NCBI GenBank assembly: GCA_960531495.1
Contig: OY482849.1
Span: forward strand, 1,307,399 to 1,371,398
Direction: 5' to 3'
Source of the DNA: Zeus faber
Lineage: Eukaryota > Chordata > Actinopteri > Zeiformes > Zeidae
DNA length: 64,000 nt
In this document: piece by piece, positions 58,001-64,000 of the stretch
How positions within the stretch are numbered: position 1 is the first letter of the stretch
Layout: each line of letters begins with the position of its first letter
The notes under the pieces: model-generated
What the model was told of the DNA's origin: nothing
Seen by the model: only the letters and a program-made list of their open reading frames with translations
Database searches by the model: none
Position numbers and translations under genes: made by a program

Positions 58001-59257
58001 CTCTACTCACAAAAAGTTAGGGATATTCGGCTTTCAGGTGAAATTTCTTTGACCTTCTCTTAACTTTTGAATGCACGTGTCCAACTGTTCAATGTTTCAG
58101 TACGTTTTGCACAACTTGCTGTTCTCTAACATGGAACTGAACGGCAAAATTCACAACAGGTGTTTGATCCATGAATCGACCAATACATTTCCTGGTTCAA
58201 TTAGAATTGGTATTTAAACAGTCCTCTTCATCATGCTGTCTTCCTTTGTTCACATTTTGACGTCATGAGACCAAGACGACACCTAACAACTGATCAACAG
58301 TACCTCACCATTGCGAGACTTCAAACAAGATGTTTTCTGAGGGAAGTGACCACTGAGCTTAGAGTGTCAAAGAGTGTCATCAGCAGGTTGCAACAGAGAT
58401 ACAGAGAGACTGGAAGAGTCACAGAAAGGCATAGAAGTGGACGTTCTTTGGCCACATCCCACACTGATGACCGCTTCATTGTAAACAGTGCCCTGCGGAA
58501 CCGGATGATGAATGCCACTCAACTCCAGGCACATTTAAGGGAGGTGAGAGGCACCCAAGTGTCACGTCAGACCATTCGAAACCGTTTGCATCAGCGTGGT
58601 CTGCGTGCTAGATGACCTGCAAGGGTACCTGACCACACCACCAGGCACAGGCATCATCGCCTTGCATGGGCCGGGGAGAATTTACACTGGACGAGGCACC
58701 AGTGGGCCTCAGTGCTGTTCTCTGATGAAAGTCGATTGACGTTGAGCAGAAATGATGGCCGCCAACAATGTTGGTCACATCATTAGGGAACGGCTGCTGG
58801 AGACTGGGGTACCTCAAATGGAGTGGCCTGCACTTTCTCCATACCTGAATCCCATAGAAAACCTATGGGATCAGCTGAGTCGCCGTGTAGAGGCGCTCGT
58901 AACTCTGTACCCCAGAACCTCAAAGACCTGAGGGCCGCCCTTCAAGAAGAGTGGGGTGCCATGCCTCAGCAGACAATAAGTCGAGTTGTGAACAGCATGA
59001 GACGTGGTTGTCAAGCTGTCGTTGATGCTCAACGGCACATGACAAGTTATTGAGACATTGACATTTTTTGTTGTGGTATACCCACCACTGTTGTTGGCTT
59101 TTGTTTCAATAAATTGTTTGAGATTTGGAAATCACCATTGCATGCTTCTACTTAAATGCTCTACTTTCATGATATAATATCACTGTAGCGTGAACATTTT
59201 ACATTTTCCATAAATTTCACCCAAAAGCCAAATATCCCTAACTTTTTGTGAGGAATG
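58001..59257 (+). mobile_element. Tc1-like DNA transposon, 1257 bp, inserted in ERV env
   Basis: Flanked by TA (57999-58000 and 59258-59259). The ends are inverted repeats: CTCACAAAAAGTTAGGGATA near 58006 and its complement ending near 59252, extending through a GGCTTT...GGTGAAATTT stretch for about 45 bases with few mismatches. Inside is a broken plus-strand transposase. An internal deletion has removed the region around the second catalytic Asp. The host env sequence continues on either side, so insertion followed fixation of the provirus. Confidence 0.93.
58265..59053 (+). pseudogene. Tc1-like transposase, deleted
   Basis: Codons 1-116 are intact: MRPRRHLTTDQQYLTIARLQ starts a paired helix-turn-helix DNA-binding domain, with a GRP-hook-like GRVTERHRSGRS between the helices. 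A stop follows TIRNRLHQRGLRAR. Beyond it FSDESRL carries the first catalytic Asp (58718-58738); then about 250-300 bases expected from intact relatives are missing, and NPIENLWDQL carries the final acidic residue (58849-58878). The C-terminus with SMRRGCQAVVDAQ is preserved. It cannot encode active enzyme. Confidence 0.9.
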
Positions 59258-59268
59258 TATGTTCCTGA

Positions 59269-60120
59269 TCATCTTAAATGCACATCTCGATGGGTCTTGG
59301 TCAGATTATACATGTAAATTGGCATATCTAACATAACTGGTGTGCAAATGCCAGCCCAGTTCCTGGGCGGACTTGCATACGCCATGTGTCCACATAACCA
59401 ATAGATATCAGGAATTATTACTTGTCCCATTGTATAAATTACCTGAGTTTGGTTACATGCTGTGATTATCCCCACTGGAATTCCAGGGTAACAATTACTT
59501 CTTCTATCGGAACAAATGGGTTGAAAACACAAGGGGTGAATAACTCCAGCACGTGGATGGACTATTATTGAGGAGGCTAGAGCAACATTTAGAGTAGTAG
59601 CCAATCTTCTCCATACACTAGTGCAGTTCAATTGTCCTACAGAAAGATTATAGTGGAATGCCCTTATCAGTTCACCGTTTTGCTTCATCTCATCAGAATG
59701 CGGCATACCTCTATCAATATGATTATATATTAGGTCAGTCAAATTAATATATGTTGGAAAATTTCCCATGATGTTGATATAAGTGGGAGGAGGAATGGTG
59801 CTTGCACTGAGTGAGGCATTTTACTACATACATAACAGGAATGATTCTCACCATACTCTTCTTTAACTGAATGATTCAAAAATCTCCACCACATATTTTG
59901 TTGAAATAAATGTCCAGTGGAGTCAACTTCTAACCATGAGTGGACTGTGTTAGTGACAGAACATTCATTTCTCACTTGGGGCTCTTCTGGATCTGATGTG
60001 AGTGAGAGTGGGGCAAGGGAGCGGCTATTATTTAAGTGTCACTGTGGAACTGCGTTCCAGGGTTGGATGATTAACAGGGCGATGGCAATCATGATGAGAG
60101 AGACGATCACACAGATGTGA
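59269..60120 (-). pseudogene. ERV env surface subunit and leader, broken
   Basis: Minus-strand frames show a hydrophobic leader (about 60120-60050, LIMIAIALLIIQPW), then a Cys-containing N-terminal region (59975-59739, SCYVCSKMPHS) and a longer frame (59769-59269) with N-linked glycosylation signals (NLS, NCT, NLT), several cysteines and YWLCG, possibly the counterpart of the CxxC motif of gamma-type surface subunits. Frames are separated by stops, and the 3' side is cut by the Tc1-like insertion at 59257. Receptor-binding function cannot be inferred. Confidence 0.7.
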
Positions 60121-60319
60121 CCAACCTTTTCCTGGTGATGGGGCACCATCCTTTTCAAGTAGAAATACTGTAGTGGCATATCCTCTTCTCGGGACAGAGG
60201 TTACTAGCAGGTATCCTGCAAGGTTCGTGATCTCAGTTCCCGTCCAATAATTCTCCGTTGTCGTCGTTTATCTGGTCCTCTGGAAGGTTGCGGACTTCCT
60301 TGCAATTGGATGCGTGTAG

Positions 60320-61303
60320 TCACATTGGTCGTTCTGCCACCTCAACTGCCGCTGCGGTGGTGAGGAGGATTTGGAACGGTCCCAGGAATCTGGCGGAGTT
60401 CCAGCTTTTCCTCTGGAAGTCACATATCAACACCCAGTCACCTGGTTGGAGGTTGTGTAGTGGTCCTTCAAGTGGGACGGGTAGAGCTGCTTTGACCTGG
60501 GACCACACAGACTTCAACACTTGGGTGAGAAACATACAATATGACAACATTACTTGATCACCGTGATGTAATTCATTTGTGGCTTTAACGGACGGAGACA
60601 AACCATTGGCCTCCGGGTCAGCACTTCACACAGGGACAGTCCTGTCACACCATGTGATCGTCCTCGCATTCCCATCATTACTAATGGCAGGCATGAAACC
60701 CAATCAAGTTTGGTTTCAGCGATAGTGTTCATCAGTTTATATTTTATCATTCCATTCGCTCTTTCCACCACACCACCGCTTTGTGGATGGTAAGAGCAAT
60801 GAAACTTTATCTGGATCCCCAGATAAGCGGAGAGTTCCTTCAACACCTGGTTTGCAAAGTGACTACCATTATCTGAGCTTACCTTCACCGGGATCCCCCA
60901 GCGTGGAATGATTTAAGTCAGTCGTGCTTTTGCCATGGCACGGGCATCATTGGTCTTACATGGGAACATTTCGATCCATTTAGACAACATGTCAGTTATT
61001 ACCAAACAATATTTCTTATCACGACAGGGAGTCAGCTCAATAAAGTCCATCATGAGGTGTTCAAAGGGAGCATTCGGAGTAGGGTGGGAAATGCTGGTGG
61101 TGGAAACACCTCCCTGCGTTTTTCCGTGCACAAATAACACATTTTCTACAAAAATTGTTTGCAAAAACTGTGAAGCCTGGGATTTCATAGTGTTTACTTA
61201 ATTCCCTGACCATCCCCCCTTTTGACACATGGTCTTTACCATGTGTAGACGTGCAAAATAGGGAAAAGCTGTCGTGGGAGAAACAGTTTTCCCTCCGGAC
61301 CAC
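60320..61303 (-). pseudogene. ERV integrase relic
   Basis: Three adjoining frames. The zinc-binding part (61303-61061) ends in CRKCVICARKN with upstream His residues. The core has LMMDFIELTP (first catalytic Asp, near 61065), VITDMLSKWIEMFP, SSDNGSHF (second Asp, near 60875) and SYHPQSGGVVERANG (Glu, near 60775). The C-terminal SH3-like part has LQPGDWVLICDFQRKSW and RFLGPFQILLTT (60430-60360). A frameshift near 60560 and a stop near 60910 break it. All three catalytic residues remain readable, unlike the gypsy integrase at 33.6 kb. Confidence 0.88.
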
Positions 61304-61386
61304 ACCAAATGTCTTTGTCGCAGTAACCTTTTATCTTCCACAACAACAGTTCAGAGTGGGATGTCTGTTTTTGGAGGGAAGCAAGG

Positions 61387-62085
61387 TTAGAAAAAAAAGT
61401 CCTCTCCATCTGCGGGAGAGACGACCATTGTTAGAACACAAGCAGTGTTAGATACAGCGGCGGCTTTGGCGGCTGCATCGGCACGAGCGTTACCTTTAGA
61501 TATGGGGTCAGCGGCATAAGTCTGAGCAGCGCATTTACAAATTGCAACTTGAGATGGGAGGTTGATGGCGTACAAGAGGTTTTACAAGGTCAGCATTAGC
61601 AATGAATTTTCCAGCGGAAGTTAAGAACCCTCTGTGGCGCCATAGCGCACCAAAATCATGTACAACACCAAATGCGGGGATGGCAGCTCAGGCGGTAGAG
61701 CTGGTGGTCTAGTGATCTAAAGGTTGCTGGTTTGATCCCAGGCTCCTCCTGCTAGCATGCTGTAGTGTCCTTGAGCAAGGCACTTAACCCCTAATTGCTC
61801 CTGATGGCTGCGTCCGTCGGTGTTTGAACAATTGTAAGTCGCTTTGGATAAAAGCGTCGGCTAAATGACTAAATGTAAATGTAAATGTAATGCATAACGA
61901 CTGTCAGTATAAATATTTACACTTTTCCCTTTGGCAAGAATGCATCTGCATTCTGCAGCTTGGGCTGAAAGATGCCCAGGGAGCCTGGCAGATTCCAGGG
62001 TCTCAAATTGAGATACAACTGAATATGCCACAAGCGGGTCACCAGCCGGTGACCTCTGTGCAGAGCCGTCCACAAAAAGTTCCAT
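61387..62085 (-). pseudogene. ERV RNase H, split by a SINE
   Basis: The right part (62085-61889) contains MELFVDGSAQ with a catalytic Asp, a Glu near ECRCILAKG and YTDSRYA with another Asp. The SINE at 61676-61888 then interrupts the frame. The left part (61675-61387) resumes, and after a stop ends with ISKGNARADAAAKAAA, the final RNase H helix with its Asp. The target duplication AATGC lies at both SINE edges. The enzyme would be the retroviral RNase H that removes the RNA template. Confidence 0.88.
61676..61888 (+). mobile_element. tRNA-derived SINE, copy 2
   Basis: Same family and orientation as copy 1: box A CAGCTCAGGCGG (61684-61695), box B GGTTTGATCCC (61729-61739), body, then CTTTGGATAAAAGCGTCGGC and a TGTAAA-type tail. 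It is flanked by AATGC (61671-61675 and 61889-61893). Box B is closer to the tRNA consensus than in copy 1. The tail is longer and matches the L2-like LINE tail (CTAAATGACTAAATGTAAATG). Confidence 0.93.
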
Positions 62086-62217
62086 ATCATAATATACAAA
62101 AGCTTCAGTAGCAAGATCTGGGCGGGGCTAAACCATAATGGCTATCGCCGCCAAACAATCATGTGGATCCCCATCGTCAGCAGTGAGGAGAAGAGTGGCT
62201 GCATTAAGAATGGTGCA

Positions 62218-63300
62218 TCATTTCAAGGTGACATGGGGAAGCGAGAGCAGCACATGATGATGGAGAGTTGTTGGTGGAGAGAAATGAGCTGTTTTGCTTT
62301 GTAGCAAGAAAGAGGCTACAGCATGTGGTACCAAAACAGTAAGTGGACGGTAGGCCACAAGAGAGGCAGATGCAGCCACTGCCATAGATGCAGCACTTAC
62401 CGCACTCATACAAGCAGGTAACCCGCTTGCCACGGCACCAAGTTTCTGAGAATAATATGCAACAGGACGTAATTTATCTCCATGGGATTGCAACAATACA
62501 GCAGACATAAAACCATCCTTCTCATCCACTGTCAGAGTGAAAGGGCACGTCATATCTGGTAAGCCCAAACATGGGGCAGATGTAAGAGCTTGTTTAAGAG
62601 CAACAAAGCTTTCCTCGGCCTCAGGGCTCCAATCAACCTGATCCGACAATGACAACCCCTTCCTATGAGCCAAGAGCGACAATAACCACAGCAACCTAAA
62701 AAAGACATCACCTGCCTTATAGTCTTTGGTTTGGGTATTTTCAAAATGGCGGCAACTCTCGAGTTGCCTTGGGTGCGACCCTGTGATGAAATGTCATGAC
62801 CAAGATAATGAACGTTCTCTTCTGCCAGTTCTAGTTTTGTTTTAGAAACCTTGTGACCATTTTCGGCCAAATAGTTTAGGAGGGCCCGCGTATCTGCGAC
62901 ACATGATTATTCATCCAACGAGCAGATCAGTAAATAATCTACATATTGGATCAATGTGCTGCCATTCGGAAATTCAAAACCAGCTAAATTCTCACCTAGT
63001 GCAGCGGAGAACACTGCTGGGGACTCCGCATGTCCTTGTGGCATGCGAGTCCATGTGTAACATTTCCCTTGAAAAGTGAAGGCGAAGAAAAATTGTGAGT
63101 TGTCGTCTATTGGGATGCTAAAAGAAGCATTTGCAAGGTCAATAACAGTGAAAAATTTTGATGTACCAGGGACTTGAGACAAAATCGAAGTGGGATTGGG
63201 AACAACAGGTGCTCTGTGGTGAACCGCGTCATTTACAGCGCGCAAATCCTGAACAAAACGCCACGAGACTCCATCCGCCTTCTTAACAGGCAGTATCGGC
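62218..63300 (-). pseudogene. ERV reverse transcriptase and connection domain
   Basis: Frames run from the RT fingers (SWRFVQDLRAVNDAVHHRAP, near 63270) through the palm (FFTVIDLANASFSIPI with the first catalytic Asp), FAFTFQGKCYTWTRMPQGHAESP, and the catalytic loop near 62940, which reads YVDY instead of YVDD. A stop follows. The thumb frame has KLELAEENVHYLGH and ILKIPKPKTIRQVMSFLGCC (62870-62720). The connection part has VDWSPEAEESFVALKQALTSAP and DEKDGFMSAVLLQSHGDKLR (62640-62470). The altered loop and the stops rule out activity. Confidence 0.9.
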
Positions 63301-63492
63301 GCGTTGCATGGAGATGAGAGACACGGTACAACAATGCTTCTAAGAGTGATTCAAACACTGGCGTTATACCTAACACAGCGTCTGGTCACAATGGATATTG
63401 TAGTTTATGTGGTGTGATTATGAGGGGAGTTGCCCCCTTCATTTGTCCAACATCATATTTGGTTTTGGTCCAGAGTATCTCTGGCACCCCCT

Positions 63493-64000
63493 CTAATGCG
63501 GGGTGTTTCTCAGCATTAAAATTTGCAAAAATCCCTGTTGCATTTGCTTTTGTCGTAACAACAGGGACGAGATGGATTGATCGTACACCTGTAAAGGTTG
63601 ATTGATATCACTTTTTGGGTTATATTGACTCCCGTCAGGATGCACCTGCCAATCTGTTATGCTAGCACATTTTGCAACCCAAGGGCCAATAGATTGCCAA
63701 GATGAATTTGATAATTTTGCCAACGACACATGCGGAAGGGATCCATAAACATCATAGCAAGCATCCTGTGTAGGGGTCAATTGGACCGTTAATGCACAAT
63801 ATTGTGGTGAGCAGAGTTTTCCTTTTCCTGTTAACAATTGACATGCACGACTATCCCTAAACCATATTTTTTCAAATTTGTTATCTTTCCCTTCACTGTT
63901 AATCCTAACAGTACAATGCAGTTCGGAGGGATCCATAAAATCACCGTTGTGTTTCCACAATTCCTGAGCTTTCCTTATTAATTCACCACTAATAGAACGT
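63493..64000 (-). pseudogene. ERV pol region upstream of RT (linker)
   Basis: A 155-codon open frame with VYGSLPHVSLAKLSNSSWQS and IGPWVAKCASITDWQVHPDG. This Trp- and Cys-containing block occurs in pol of fish ERVs between protease and RT. Its exact role is not known to me. The frame continues toward the window edge, so its start and the protease are not visible. A stop and frameshift separate it from RT. Confidence 0.5.

Larger units (their letters stand above)
57393..64000 (-). mobile_element. Endogenous retrovirus, minus strand, truncated by window edge
   Basis: From right to left: a protease-RT linker, RT, RNase H, integrase, env surface part and env transmembrane part, the normal retroviral order. 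Env with a CX6CC motif and the domain set suggest a class I (gamma/epsilon-like) fish ERV; this is inference. Two later insertions mark it as a fixed genomic relic: a SINE in RNase H and a Tc1-like element in env. Stops and frameshifts in every gene show that it is defective. Gag and the 5' LTR should lie beyond base 64000. Confidence 0.85.

Noticed and set aside
61680-61745. Second possible tRNA gene
   Set aside because: Same reason: it is the head of SINE copy 2 with its own target duplication.

Overview
The window looks like repeat-rich, non-coding DNA from a teleost (ray-finned fish) chromosome. Nearly every recognisable coding stretch is a decayed transposable element, and the mixture is typical of fish: Tc1-like elements, an L2-type LINE with a (TGTAAA)n-type tail, a tRNA-derived SINE sharing that tail, an L1/Tx1-like LINE, Ty3/gypsy elements including remnants with the Gmr1-type domain order, class I-like endogenous retroviruses (ERVs), small inverted-repeat elements and long CA/TA/CT microsatellites. 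No intact host gene, rRNA, stand-alone tRNA gene or CRISPR array was seen.

Layout. 1-2.4 kb: a LINE with broken endonuclease and reverse transcriptase (RT). 2.5-15.4 kb: mostly unrecognised non-coding DNA with a copy of a dispersed family (2.5-2.9 kb), a 236-bp TA-flanked MITE (4.8-5.1 kb), a 125-bp CA tract (10.0 kb) and a Tc1 transposase relic (13.7-14.2 kb). 15.46-20.89 kb: a four-level stack of insertions. An acidic-ORF dispersed element contains an L2-like LINE (7-bp target duplication) and a gypsy element with two LTRs (5-bp duplication); a tRNA-SINE (6-bp duplication) sits in the gypsy 3' LTR. 22.4-28.1 kb: a LINE ORF1 relic, duplicated 3'-end cassettes, a CpG-dense segment with a possible first exon on the minus strand, and a fish repeat holding a LINE tail. 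28.1-32.5 kb: mostly unrecognised, with one possible minus-strand exon at 31.7 kb.

32.8-51 kb is a mosaic of retroelements, mostly on the minus strand: a gypsy piece whose integrase runs into the start of RT, a deleted ERV (gag and integrase), a plus-strand gag relic cut by a second Gmr1-like element (RT, RNase H, LTR), env- and pol-like ERV fragments, an orphan gag with late-domain motifs, and sets of inverted and direct repeats. 51.6-55.1 kb is an L1/Tx1-like LINE on the minus strand with inserts. 56-64 kb is a minus-strand ERV (protease-RT linker, RT, RNase H, integrase, env surface and transmembrane parts) running off the right edge; a SINE breaks its RNase H and a Tc1-like element breaks its env. 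A retroviral leader and gag-like ORF follow directly beyond its env, suggesting tandem proviruses or a shared LTR.

The elements do not work together as a system, except that the SINE and the L2-like LINE share a 3' end, so the SINE was probably copied by machinery of that LINE family. Family names rest on motifs read by eye; no database search or alignment was possible. I found no convincing new biological system. The most informative items are the nested stack, the Gmr1-type remnants, the possible tandem proviruses, the unnamed acidic-ORF family and two candidate exons.
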